NCBI GenBank assembly: GCA_016180105.1
Contig: JACPBZ010000024.1
Coordinates: 1 to 36,930, forward strand
Direction: 5' to 3'
Origin: Candidatus Woesearchaeota archaeon
Lineage (GTDB): Archaea; Nanobdellota; Nanobdellia; Woesearchaeales; UBA10216
Length of the DNA: 36,930 bases
Made by a program: the position numbers and the translations under genes. Shown here one piece after another: positions 7,823 through 15,246 of this stretch (positions are counted from its first letter, which is position 1; every line of letters starts with the position of its first letter). The notes below the pieces were generated by a model. It did no database searches. It had not been told where the DNA came from and worked only from the letters and a program-made list of their open reading frames with translations.

Positions 7823-7917
7823 GCATTAGCAGGAATAGGCATCCCTTTTTATCCTTTCGTACATATTTTTCATATTTCCCAAAAATAAATTTATCAACCG
7901 CGAAACATTTCCCATAG

Positions 7918-7990
7918 CACTGGCCACTGGACAAACTCGCTGCTGCTCGTAGCCCAGTGACCACTGGCCACTGGACAATCGTCCGGACAA
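7918..7990. repeat. Cluster of short direct and inverted repeats upstream of the Cas4-like gene
   Basis: A 17-bp direct repeat (cactggccactggacaa) occurs at 7918-7934 and 7962-7978, 44 bases apart. The core CACTGG appears four times in direct orientation (7918, 7925, 7962, 7969) and once inverted (CCAGTG, 7954-7959), forming CCAGTG-AC-CACTGG. GGACAA occurs three times (7929, 7973, 7984), and GTCCGGAC (7981-7988) is a perfect 8-base palindrome. The cluster ends right at the box A of the next gene. It is a plausible operator array or recombination site; function is inferred only from position. Confidence 0.6.
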
Positions 7991-7991
7991 G

Positions 7992-8000
7992 ATATTTAAA
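7992..8000 (+). promoter_or_regulatory. Box A of the Cas4-like gene
   Basis: ATATTTAAA centred 27 bases before the ATG at 8023, predicting a leaderless transcript. The repeat cluster abuts its upstream side, where a repressor or activator would contact the transcription-factor-B site. Confidence 0.65.
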
Positions 8001-8022
8001 GCACCACCCCTAACAATGGGGA

Positions 8023-8847
8023 ATGCAAAAAGAGAAATTGGCTGCAGCTGAAGCCGGCCGGATAATTTCCGTATCTGACTTGTCTTCCTTTATGTATTGC
8101 CCAAGGCTTCTTTACCAGCAGAAAGTTCTCGGGAAAAGGGAAAAGCTCAACACGGCAATGGTCCTGGGCGCGATAAGGCACAACTTCCACGACCTTGCCA
8201 ACAAGCACGAGGAAAACATCATTGTCCACCTCCCGCAAAAACTTACTGGGGAAGAAGTCATTTCTGCTTACGCAGCCATTTACGAAAACCTGCTCAGGAC
8301 TGCAGTGATGACGCACTCAAAATCCCTGTCCCTTTTTGACATCCAGCCCTTTGAAGTAATTGAGCAGCTCAAAACAATGGCAAACGAGGAAGCACGCTCC
8401 AGGGCAGCCAACGTCTTCACCTTTTCAGAAGCCAACAACATTCACGGAGAACTGCTTTGGAAAAAACTAAGCCCAAAAATAATGACAGAGCTCAAGGTCA
8501 AGTCAGCAAAAATGAGGCTGAAAGGCATAGTTGACAGGATAGAAGTATACCCAGATACTGTGCTGCCAATAGAACTCAAGACGGGAAAAATGCCCTGCGA
8601 TGGCGTGTGGCCAGGCCACAGGGTCCAAGTGGCAGCCTACATGATGCTCCTGCAGGAAACATTCAACGCGCCAGTCAAAAAGGCAATCATAAGATACCTG
8701 GACCACGACACCAGCAAGACAGTGGTGCTAAACCCCTATATGGAACTTGAAGTCACCGAACTCACGGAAAAAGTGAACAGGCTCCTGCTTGGCAAGGAAC
8801 TGCCCAAGCCTTGCGGAAGGGAAAACTGCAACTGCTCAACTACCTAA
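8023..8847 (+). CDS. Cas4/RecB-like PD-(D/E)XK nuclease with a four-cysteine set
   Basis: Predicted DNA exonuclease of the Cas4/Dna2-nuclease type. The N terminus has the typical SVSDLSSFMYCPRLLYQQ segment with Cys26. The nuclease core follows: GAIRHNFH (about 49-56), GIVD with Asp171, ELK with Glu184 and Lys186, and QVAAY (202-206), matching the D...ExK...QxxxY pattern. Three cysteines close the protein (264, 269, 271), so with Cys26 it could bind an iron-sulphur cluster. Their spacing, C-x4-C-x-C, differs from the usual C-x2-C-x5-C. No CRISPR repeats or other cas genes are present, so a stand-alone role in DNA repair or recombination is more likely than adaptation. Its stop overlaps the convergent MscS gene by eight bases. 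Family is clear; substrate and pathway are unknown. Confidence 0.85.
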   Translation: MQKEKLAAAEAGRIISVSDLSSFMYCPRLLYQQKVLGKREKLNTAMVLGAIRHNFHDLANKHEENIIVHLPQKLTGEEVISAYAAIYENLLRTAVMTHSKSLSLFDIQPFEVIEQLKTMANEEARSRAANVFTFSEANNIHGELLWKKLSPKIMTELKVKSAKMRLKGIVDRIEVYPDTVLPIELKTGKMPCDGVWPGHRVQVAAYMMLLQETFNAPVKKAIIRYLDHDTSKTVVLNPYMELEVTELTEKVNRLLLGKELPKPCGRENCNCSTT

Positions 8848-9868
8848 TCCTGATCCTGGCATCGGCAAATTCCCTGGTCAAGTTCTTTATGAGCTCGTGA
8901 GCCACAAGCTGCTTGTTCAAGGCATCGTCCACCTTTATGCTCACCGTAAACACAATGTTGACAGAGCCGAACTCCACAAAGCGCACAAAAGGCTCATAAT
9001 CAACCTGTCCCTGCATTTTTTGCTGCACCAGCTTGGCAGCCTTCAAGGCCAGGCGCTCAACCTTGTCAAGGTCAGAATCATACGCAACCCCAAGCCTGAC
9101 AAACACATTAGTGCCCTGGTTCGGCAGGTAATAATTTACCACAATGCTCTGGGCAAGCTTGCTGTTAGGCATTATGATGAAATTATCATTCAATGTCCTT
9201 ATCTTTGTCGAGCGCCAGCCAATGTCAGCAACCAAGCCTTCCTCGCCGTTCTCAAGCCTTATGAAATCGCCAACCCTGACCGGCCTGTCAGCCATAACGT
9301 AAATCCCGGCAAAAAAATTTGCCAGCGTATCCTGCAAAGACAAGGCAACAGCAAGGCTAAGAACACCCACGCTTGCAACCAACGCAGTAACCTTCACATT
9401 AAACTGGTCAAGCAAGCCGATGACTGCAACAATGTAAATAAACACTGTCGCAGCCCTGTTGGCCAGGGGCAGGAAATGCCTCGCGACCTGAGTCTCGGCA
9501 CCGCGGCGCTTTCCCATATGCCAAGCCACGAACGCCGTGAAAATCTTGGAAGAGGCGTAAGCGACAAGGACTATGAGCCCTGCCTTGTAAACCCTTGTCA
9601 AAACATCAATGAAACCTGAGAGAATGCCAAGCTGCAAAATGGCCAGAAAGCCGCCCGTAAAAAGGACAAGGGCATACATCGGCTTCTTCAATGCGGAAAC
9701 CAAGGTGTCATCAAGCGTCGTGCCTGTCTTCTTGGCAATAGTGGCCAGATAAATGTTCATCAAGGTATGCACCAGGACAGCCAAGGCAAGCGACAAAACA
9801 ATGATGATTAACGCCAGCAGGAAGCTTGCATAAGGAGAAGCGGCCAACGAATCAAGCGAAAACACCAT
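8840..9868 (-). CDS. MscS-family small-conductance mechanosensitive channel
   Basis: Membrane channel that opens under tension to release solutes on osmotic downshock. Transmembrane segments are visible at about residues 15-38, 60-82, 90-110, 130-150 and 160-190. The last is the glycine/alanine-rich pore helix TALVASVGVLSLAVALSLQDTLANFFAG, which is the family hallmark. The beta domain follows (DRPVRVGDFIRLENGEEGLVADIGWRSTKIRTLNDNFIIMPNSKL), then an alpha/beta C-terminal cage domain. At 342 residues it has a normal length with two or three extra N-terminal helices. The ATG at 9868 is 26 bases from a CCATAAAA box, so it is probably leaderless. It converges on and overlaps the Cas4-like gene by eight bases. 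Confidence 0.95.
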   Translation of the reverse strand: MVFSLDSLAASPYASFLLALIIIVLSLALAVLVHTLMNIYLATIAKKTGTTLDDTLVSALKKPMYALVLFTGGFLAILQLGILSGFIDVLTRVYKAGLIVLVAYASSKIFTAFVAWHMGKRRGAETQVARHFLPLANRAATVFIYIVAVIGLLDQFNVKVTALVASVGVLSLAVALSLQDTLANFFAGIYVMADRPVRVGDFIRLENGEEGLVADIGWRSTKIRTLNDNFIIMPNSKLAQSIVVNYYLPNQGTNVFVRLGVAYDSDLDKVERLALKAAKLVQQKMQGQVDYEPFVRFVEFGSVNIVFTVSIKVDDALNKQLVAHELIKNLTREFADARIRIR

Positions 9869-9930
9869 ACGAACGGGAATTTTCGCCTGATTTTATGGTT
9901 TTCGATTCAGCCTGGAGGCCGTCCACAACA

Positions 9931-9938
9931 TTTAAATA
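9931..9938 (+). promoter_or_regulatory. Box A (TTTAAATA) of the PRC-barrel gene
   Basis: A perfect box with a predicted transcript start near 9960. This leaves a leader of about 50 nt carrying a Shine-Dalgarno, in contrast to the leaderless neighbours. Confidence 0.6.
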
Positions 9939-9999
9939 TAAGCTCTGCCCAGAAAAAGCCAATTTCATTAGCATTACATAATAGTAACTGCTGGGGTTT

Positions 10000-10004
10000 G
10001 GAGG
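10000..10004 (+). promoter_or_regulatory. Shine-Dalgarno GGAGG before the PRC-barrel gene
   Basis: GGAGG ends ten bases before the ATG at 10015. It fixes that start and shows that ribosome-binding-site initiation coexists with leaderless initiation in this genome. Confidence 0.65.
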
Positions 10005-10014
10005 CGTTATTTCA

Positions 10015-10278
10015 ATGGCAGATGATGACAAGAAATTCTCAAGGCAAATAATCGGCAAGGTCGTTGTCAGCAAGTCAGGCAAAAGATTCGGGGAAGTCTC
10101 CGACATCGTTTACGAGACAAAAACAGGAGAGCTGATTCACCTCGTCCTTGCAAATCCAACCCCATACATCCAAAAGCTTGAGCTTGAGAGAGATGGCGAG
10201 GGCAACATACTAATCCCATTCAGCGCAGTCATGGCAATGGGCGACTTTTTAGTGATTTCTGAAGAAGACATAGTATGA
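10015..10278 (+). CDS. PRC-barrel domain protein
   Basis: A small protein of 87 residues made almost entirely of one PRC-barrel domain: SRQIIGKVVVSKSGKRFGEV, the DIVYETKTGELIHLVLANP strand pair, and the end IPFSAVMAMGDFLVISEEDIV. PRC barrels act in RNA processing (RimM), in photosynthetic reaction centres and, in archaea, as stand-alone proteins; some archaeal members are linked to CdvB/FtsZ-type cell division. Nothing in the sequence shows which applies here. It has its own promoter and a clear Shine-Dalgarno. RfcS follows after 51 bases with a separate promoter, so the two are probably not one operon. Confidence 0.88.
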   Translation: MADDDKKFSRQIIGKVVVSKSGKRFGEVSDIVYETKTGELIHLVLANPTPYIQKLELERDGEGNILIPFSAVMAMGDFLVISEEDIV

Positions 10279-10280
10279 TT

Positions 10281-10297
10281 TTTTCCCAATGGGAAAA
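10281..10297. repeat. Perfect inverted repeat TTTTCCC-AAT-GGGAAAA before rfcS
   Basis: Seven-base arms with a 3-nt loop, beginning three bases after the PRC-barrel stop and ending one base before the rfcS box A. It may stop the upstream transcript or act as an operator at the recognition element of rfcS. The sequence alone does not decide. Confidence 0.45.
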
Positions 10298-10298
10298 C

Positions 10299-10306
10299 TT
10301 TATATT
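10299..10306 (+). promoter_or_regulatory. Box A of rfcS
   Basis: TTTATATT centred 27 bases before the ATG at 10330, predicting a leaderless mRNA. Confidence 0.6.
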
Positions 10307-10329
10307 AAATCCTGCAACCCGCCAAACCA

Positions 10330-11289
10330 ATGGACAGCGCTTTGTGGGCGGAAAAATACAGACCATCAGATTTTTCTGACATAATTGGACAGGAAGAGAT
10401 AGTCAAGAGAATACAAGCCTTCGTGAAGCACAAAAACCTCCCTCACCTGATGTTCGCGGGGCCACCAGGAGTCGGAAAAACATCAACCGCACTGGTCATT
10501 GCGAAGCAGCTCTACGGCGAAAACTGGCGGCAAAACCTGATAGAGCTGAACGCGAGCGATGAAAGAGGCATAGATGTTGTCAGGACCAAAGTCAAGGACT
10601 TCGCAAGAACGCGAGCACTGGGCGACGTGCCTTTCAAGATATGCATCCTTGACGAGTCAGACTCCCTCACAAGGGAAGCCCAGCAGGCCCTGAGAAGGAC
10701 AATGGAGAACTACACGGCAACCTGCCGCTTCATCCTGCTTGCCAACTACTCCTCAAAAATAATAGAGCCAATCCAGAGCAGATGCGCTGTCTTCAGGTTC
10801 AAGCCCCTTGCCGAAACAGAAGTGACAAAAATCATCGACAGGATAGCCGCTTCCGAGAAACTGGCAGTGAGCGAAAAAGCCAAAAAAGCGCTCGTGGAAG
10901 TCTCAGAAGGCGACTGCAGGAAGCTGGAAAACATACTCCAAAGCTGCGCCGTAATGTCCAGCGAGATAACCGATAACCTCATTTATGAGGTTGCAAGCGT
11001 GGCGCGGCCAAAAGAAGTAAAAGAAGTCATAAGCCTCGCCTTTTCAGGAAATTTCGGCAAGGCAAGAGACAAACTGCTCGAGACAATGCTTGCCCACGGA
11101 CTTTCAGGCCTCGACATCATAAAGCAGCTGCAAAAGGAAGTGCTGGAAAGCGAAATAGACGCCAGGAAAAAGCTCCTCCTAATAGAGAAATGCGGTGAAA
11201 TAGAATTCAGGATGAGCGAAGGAGCAGACGAGTTCGTGCAGCTCGAGGCGCTCCTAAGCCAGATTGCACTCGCCGGCCAGAAAACATAG
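10330..11289 (+). CDS. rfcS: Replication factor C small subunit (clamp loader)
   Basis: AAA+ ATPase subunit that, with RfcL, loads the PCNA ring onto primer-template DNA. The N-terminal WAEKYRPSDFSDIIGQ box is typical. Walker A is GPPGVGKT (residues 44-51), Walker B is CILDESDSL with DESD at 108-111 where DEAD is more common, and sensor 1 is ILLANYSSKI. The SRC motif with the trans-acting arginine is at 150-152. A C-terminal collar domain completes the 319 residues, the usual archaeal length. No intein interrupts the ATPase sites. It is leaderless from its own promoter and followed by a separate unit for the coiled-coil protein. RfcL is not in this window. Confidence 0.97.
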   Translation: MDSALWAEKYRPSDFSDIIGQEEIVKRIQAFVKHKNLPHLMFAGPPGVGKTSTALVIAKQLYGENWRQNLIELNASDERGIDVVRTKVKDFARTRALGDVPFKICILDESDSLTREAQQALRRTMENYTATCRFILLANYSSKIIEPIQSRCAVFRFKPLAETEVTKIIDRIAASEKLAVSEKAKKALVEVSEGDCRKLENILQSCAVMSSEITDNLIYEVASVARPKEVKEVISLAFSGNFGKARDKLLETMLAHGLSGLDIIKQLQKEVLESEIDARKKLLLIEKCGEIEFRMSEGADEFVQLEALLSQIALAGQKT

Positions 11290-11315
11290 CAGAAAGCCAA
11301 TTCCCGCAATCACAA

Positions 11316-11326
11316 ATATTTAAATA
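11316..11326 (+). promoter_or_regulatory. Box A of the long coiled-coil gene
   Basis: ATATTTAAATA centred about 35 bases before the ATG at 11357, giving a leader of roughly 10 nt. Confidence 0.6.
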
Positions 11327-11356
11327 CACAAGACTCCAGAATTTTCATCCGGGAAG

Positions 11357-13987
11357 ATGGGATTCAGGAAGCAAAAAGAGGCAGAAAGAGGCAGTCCAGA
11401 GAACACACTGTCATATCAGGTATACTCCCCTTCTCCCAGCGATGAACCGCTGAAGCAGCTGGCCAGCCAGCTCGCCCAAAAAAACACGGACATAGACCGG
11501 CTCAGAAGATACATCACCCAGCTTGAGGAAGGCGAGAAGGGCATAGTCCAGGAGCTGACAAGGCAGCTCGCATCAAAAGACGACGAAATAAGCCGGGTTG
11601 CCGCCCTATACTCGAAAAAAGAGGCAGAAAACAAAAAACTTTCTGACGCGTTCGAGGCGCACATTGTTTCTGAGCGAGACAATGCCGAAAAGATAAAGCA
11701 ACTTCTCCTTAGGAAAGAACAGCAAAACTCAGCCACAATCGACAAGCTGGGAGCAGAACTCGCCAAAAAAGACCTCGAAATAAGCTCGCTACGAAACGCG
11801 CTTGTCGAAAAAAAAGCCACGCTGCCAAGGCAACTGCCAGAGGAAAACCTAACCCAAAAAGCAGAGCTGCACGAAAAAGACCGCCTCATAGGCCACCTCG
11901 GGAAGCTCCTGGAAGAAGAACAACAGCTGAGCAGGGCAACCCAGCAAAAACTATCCAAGCAAATAAGCGAAATGGCGTGGCAAATAAGCCAGCTCAAGGG
12001 CTTTGTCGCAGAAAAAGAAAAAATCATCCAAAGCCTCGAATCAACTACGGAAACAAGCCTCACAACAAGGGATGCTGAGATAAAACGGCTGAGAGAAGCA
12101 ACCGAGAAAAACAGAGAGATGCCACAGCCGCAATCGGCTGAAACCAGTCCACACCACGAAAAACTAATCTCCCGCCTTCGCCACGAATCGACAGCCAAAG
12201 ACGAGGAAATCTCAGCCCTAAGGGAGCAACTCGTTCAGAAAAACTTTAGGGAACAGCGCGAAAGCCCTCACGGCAAGCACTTGGAAGAGCTTGACAGGCT
12301 GCGAAGCGAACTTGAGGAAAAAGAGCATCGGATTGGAAGACTTGAAAGGGACCTGAATGAAGAGCAAAAGCTTGCGGGACACTCACAGGCCAGGCTGAAA
12401 GAGCAAGTGTCAGAAATGGCCAAGCAAACAGAAGAACTGAAAGCATTCCTAATAGAAAAAGAAAGGCTACTGCAAAACCTCGAGACGGCTTTTGAAAAAC
12501 GCCTTGCCGCCAAGGAAGAAGAACTGAGAAGGCTCAAGGAAGCAGTGCACAAAAAGCCAGAGCTTCACTTTCGCGGAGACGTTGACAAGCTCCAGTCAGA
12601 ACTCCAGGTAAAGGAACAGGCATCCAAGATGATGGCCGAAGAAATAGCAAAGCTCAAGGAGCAGTCCGGCCTGCTGAGGAAAAGGCTTGAGGAAAGGCAA
12701 AGGCTATTCTTCGAAAGCGAAAAAGCATACGAGGAACTCATAGCCAAGCTCCGGGAGCAGCACGACACCAGGCTAAGGTCGCTCGTGCAGGACTCATCAC
12801 AAAAAGAAGCAGCGCTACGGACAGCAATTGAAGAAGAAAGGATAAAACTGCAGCAGGAAAGAGCGCTCATCAGGGAAAAAGAACATCAGATCGAGGAAAC
12901 CCTCCAGGCATTTAACGCTACCTCGCAGAAGCTCATAAGGCTCGGAAGCCCTGCTGAAACAGGCTCCCAAGACGAACTGGCACTTCTCCAGCAGCAGCTC
13001 GACGAAAGCAAAAAAGCACTGGAAGAGAAAAAAGCCTACATAGAATCGAAAGAAACTGAACTGAAACAGCTCCTGTCAACAACAGAGGAAAAAATAGCAG
13101 AACTCAAGGCAAAGGAAGCCACGATAGACAGAAAAGAGCAGCTCCTGCTCCAGGAACAGCAAGCCCTCAACCGCGAATTGGAAGTGCTCTCCAACGCAGG
13201 CATAGAAATATCGAAGTCAAAGGACTACATAAAGCAAAAACTGGAACAAGTCGGCACTCAGGAGGCTTACGCGCCATCACCGCAGCCAATCCAAAAATAC
13301 CCGCAGCAATCGCAACAGAAAACTGCCCCAATACCGCAGCCAAAAATGGCATCAGCTGATTTCGGCCTTGCAACGGGTGAAGTGCAGGAAGCACAGGAAG
13401 AAGAAGGCTTTGAAAACCAAAAATTCACAGGAGCAACTTCACCACAGTCAACAGTCCAGGAAGCAGCATCGGCAGCAATAGAAGAAGGCGTGCGAGAAGA
13501 CCTCTTCCCAGCCAAGACAGCCCCAGCGCCAAAGCCCCAAATCAAGCCAATAATGGCAGCAAAGCCAGCCAAGCTAACCAAGACGCAACAAAAGAAGCTG
13601 GCCCAAAAACTCAAGGCAGAGGCCAAGACAGCGCGACTACAGCAGCTAAAACTCAAAAAACAAGCAGCAACCGCACTAAAACAGCAGCAAAAAATAGCCG
13701 CACAGCAGCTAAAGCAAAAGCCATCGCAACCTATGCAAAAACCACTGCCAATAACAACATCACAGCCAAAGGAAATGGCAATAGGAGCAAGGGAATCGGA
13801 AAACCACTCACCAGACCAGGAACTGTTCTCAGAAATGGGAGGCTACTCAGAAACAGACGAGATAAAATCAATAGTCGAAGTCGGACTCTCCCACGGCGAC
13901 TCAGTAGAACAGATAAGAGACTCCCTGCTAACATCAGGCTACTCAAAAGCCAACATCGAGAAAGTCCTCAGCAACGCAAAGAAGTAA
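11357..13987 (+). CDS. Large coiled-coil protein with basic linker and UBA-like C-terminal domain
   Basis: A protein of 876 residues with no signal peptide or membrane segment, so presumably cytoplasmic. Residues about 30-630 are heptad-rich coiled coil (Leu/Glu/Lys/Gln). About 80 residues are duplicated: 169-250 and 317-398 align throughout (for example LIGHLGKLLEEEQQL with RIGRLERDLNEEQKL, and SEMAWQISQLKGF with SEMAKQTEELKAF). Residues 640-730 are a Pro/Gln/Ala linker. Residues 735-795 are strongly basic and Gln/Ala-rich (TKTQQKKLAQKLKAEAK), suited to nucleic-acid or membrane-surface binding. The last 43 residues form a compact three-helix segment with the pattern I...V..GLSHGDSVEQIRDSLLTSGYSKANIEKVL, resembling a UBA-like or short helical adaptor domain. 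A structural or chromosome-organising role is plausible, but it lacks SMC/Rad50 ATPase motifs. Orthology not recognised. Confidence 0.9.
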   Translation: MGFRKQKEAERGSPENTLSYQVYSPSPSDEPLKQLASQLAQKNTDIDRLRRYITQLEEGEKGIVQELTRQLASKDDEISRVAALYSKKEAENKKLSDAFEAHIVSERDNAEKIKQLLLRKEQQNSATIDKLGAELAKKDLEISSLRNALVEKKATLPRQLPEENLTQKAELHEKDRLIGHLGKLLEEEQQLSRATQQKLSKQISEMAWQISQLKGFVAEKEKIIQSLESTTETSLTTRDAEIKRLREATEKNREMPQPQSAETSPHHEKLISRLRHESTAKDEEISALREQLVQKNFREQRESPHGKHLEELDRLRSELEEKEHRIGRLERDLNEEQKLAGHSQARLKEQVSEMAKQTEELKAFLIEKERLLQNLETAFEKRLAAKEEELRRLKEAVHKKPELHFRGDVDKLQSELQVKEQASKMMAEEIAKLKEQSGLLRKRLEERQRLFFESEKAYEELIAKLREQHDTRLRSLVQDSSQKEAALRTAIEEERIKLQQERALIREKEHQIEETLQAFNATSQKLIRLGSPAETGSQDELALLQQQLDESKKALEEKKAYIESKETELKQLLSTTEEKIAELKAKEATIDRKEQLLLQEQQALNRELEVLSNAGIEISKSKDYIKQKLEQVGTQEAYAPSPQPIQKYPQQSQQKTAPIPQPKMASADFGLATGEVQEAQEEEGFENQKFTGATSPQSTVQEAASAAIEEGVREDLFPAKTAPAPKPQIKPIMAAKPAKLTKTQQKKLAQKLKAEAKTARLQQLKLKKQAATALKQQQKIAAQQLKQKPSQPMQKPLPITTSQPKEMAIGARESENHSPDQELFSEMGGYSETDEIKSIVEVGLSHGDSVEQIRDSLLTSGYSKANIEKVLSNAKK

Positions 13988-14005
13988 AATCAAATTCATC
14001 TTTTC

Positions 14006-15208
14006 TTAATTTGGCGTGCCACCTGGAGAAACACAGGCAGACCAAGCGCCACTGCGGCAAACCCGGACGCCAGTTCCACCTGCTCCTGTTAAACATTTAT
14101 CATCAAGCGCGCCTTCCGTGCACGCACCCTGAACGCCAGCCCCGCTACTTGAACTACTGCTGGAACTACCACTTGAGCTTCCACCACTACTTCCACTACT
14201 ACTGCTCGAACCACTCAATCCTGAAGCACCTGTGCCGTCAGTGGGCAAGTGCTTCACCAAAAGCTTGGTGGACGCGCTAATCAGATGATTGTAGTCAAGC
14301 TGGATATTGAACTTCTGGACAGCATCAAGATTAACCCCGCTCTGGATGCAGGTCACAGAGGCTTCGCCATTTACAAGCCTGACATCCTTTGTCAGGTCAG
14401 CGCCCCAGCCGCTGCAGGTCAAGCCAGCCACGCCACTGTTCACAGTAACCTTAACATAATCCTCTTCCGAGAACCTGCCCCTGTTGCAGGCAGCAGCGCC
14501 AGTGTTGGTCTTGTAGAACGTGCCAGCACCAGACGACTTAACCTTGAACTTCAGTATGACCTTCTGCGTGCCACCCACAGCCTCCTCAAAGGAAGTAACC
14601 TGAACCGGGCCTCCAGAACTGAAGACCGGCTTCGAGCCCTTCACATCACATACTCCCGAAGTAGCCTTTGTCAAGTCCTTCCTCATACAAAAGTCAGCCA
14701 CAGCCCTTGTCTTGTAAGGATAGCAAACATCAGCCTGAATTGGAAATTCATTGTTGCCTTCCAACGACTTGATGTACGCCAGGCGCGTGAAGCTCACTTC
14801 ATCAAGGCCGCCAGTTATCTTGCCACCTTCAGGATCCTTCTTAACCCCATCAAGCTTGAAGGGAAGCTGCTTCTCAAGGCTTGTTGTCGGCTTTCCAACG
14901 CCAACATTGAAATCGCTAGGATAAATGCCACCAATTGTCGTCTTTAGCGTGTTAGCCGGAATATCCTGCTCGCCAACATTCTCAACCCTCAGGGCGATGT
15001 CAAATTCAGAGTTATCAGCAGGTTTGCCTGTTGGGTTGTCGAGCGTTTCTTTTGGCGGAGCATTTTCCAAGAAGCCCACTCTAACACCTTCAGTTCCACC
15101 AATGAACGGCGTTGAGGCTGATGACACAGAACCCTTGTCCCCGCCCTTGCAGCCGGCAATTGCCAAGACTAATACAACGAGAAGAACTGCACAAACCTCT
15201 TTTCGCAT
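14006..15208 (-). CDS. Secreted lipoprotein A with Ser/Gly linker and Cys-rich tail
   Basis: The N terminus is a lipoprotein signal: MRK, a hydrophobic stretch, then LAIAGC with the lipidated Cys at 20, followed by KGG. The 400-residue product is therefore probably anchored on the outer face of the membrane. Residues 40-320 are a beta-rich ectodomain with scattered cysteines, including CYPYKTRAVADFC and the C...FNIQLDYNHLISASTKLLVKHL ending. Residues about 324-360 are a low-complexity Ser/Gly linker. The last 40 residues hold paired cysteines (ACTEG...KC, GVRVCRSGAWSAC), a disulphide mini-domain. It is a homologue of the lipoprotein at 18580-19704, with matching lipobox, ectodomain and tail. 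Box A at 15235-15242 serves it. It converges with the coiled-coil gene 18 bases away. Likely a surface or host-contact protein; ligand unknown. Confidence 0.87.
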   Translation of the reverse strand: MRKEVCAVLLVVLVLAIAGCKGGDKGSVSSASTPFIGGTEGVRVGFLENAPPKETLDNPTGKPADNSEFDIALRVENVGEQDIPANTLKTTIGGIYPSDFNVGVGKPTTSLEKQLPFKLDGVKKDPEGGKITGGLDEVSFTRLAYIKSLEGNNEFPIQADVCYPYKTRAVADFCMRKDLTKATSGVCDVKGSKPVFSSGGPVQVTSFEEAVGGTQKVILKFKVKSSGAGTFYKTNTGAAACNRGRFSEEDYVKVTVNSGVAGLTCSGWGADLTKDVRLVNGEASVTCIQSGVNLDAVQKFNIQLDYNHLISASTKLLVKHLPTDGTGASGLSGSSSSSGSSGGSSSGSSSSSSSSGAGVQGACTEGALDDKCLTGAGGTGVRVCRSGAWSACVSPGGTPN

Positions 15209-15234
15209 TTTAATCCAAAACCGGAAAATGTCGT

Positions 15235-15242
15235 ATTTAAAT
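15235..15242 (-). promoter_or_regulatory. Box A of lipoprotein A
   Basis: ATTTAAAT centred 30 bases before the ATG at 15208, in the short gap behind the frameshifted CARDB gene. Confidence 0.55.
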
Positions 15243-15246
15243 GTTT

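Noticed and set aside
7770-7964. 64-codon open frame on the minus strand overlapping the 140-residue gene
   Set aside because: Runs through the promoter region and the repeat cluster, cysteine-rich random-looking composition, no ribosome-binding site.
7918-7990. Short repeats next to a Cas4-like gene, considered as a CRISPR array
   Set aside because: Only two copies of a 17-bp repeat, internally redundant, with no third copy at regular spacing and no other cas gene.
8789-9619. 276-codon plus-strand frame antisense to the MscS gene
   Set aside because: His/Asn/Gln-rich composition typical of antisense reading of a membrane protein; the MscS frame is unambiguous.
11416-12198. 260-codon minus-strand frame inside the coiled-coil gene
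   Set aside because: Ser/Cys/Phe-rich shadow of the Glu/Lys-rich coiled coil on the other strand.
14100-14230. Low-complexity repeat region, considered as a tandem repeat element
   Set aside because: It is the Ser/Gly linker of lipoprotein A, with varied serine codons and no fixed repeat unit.
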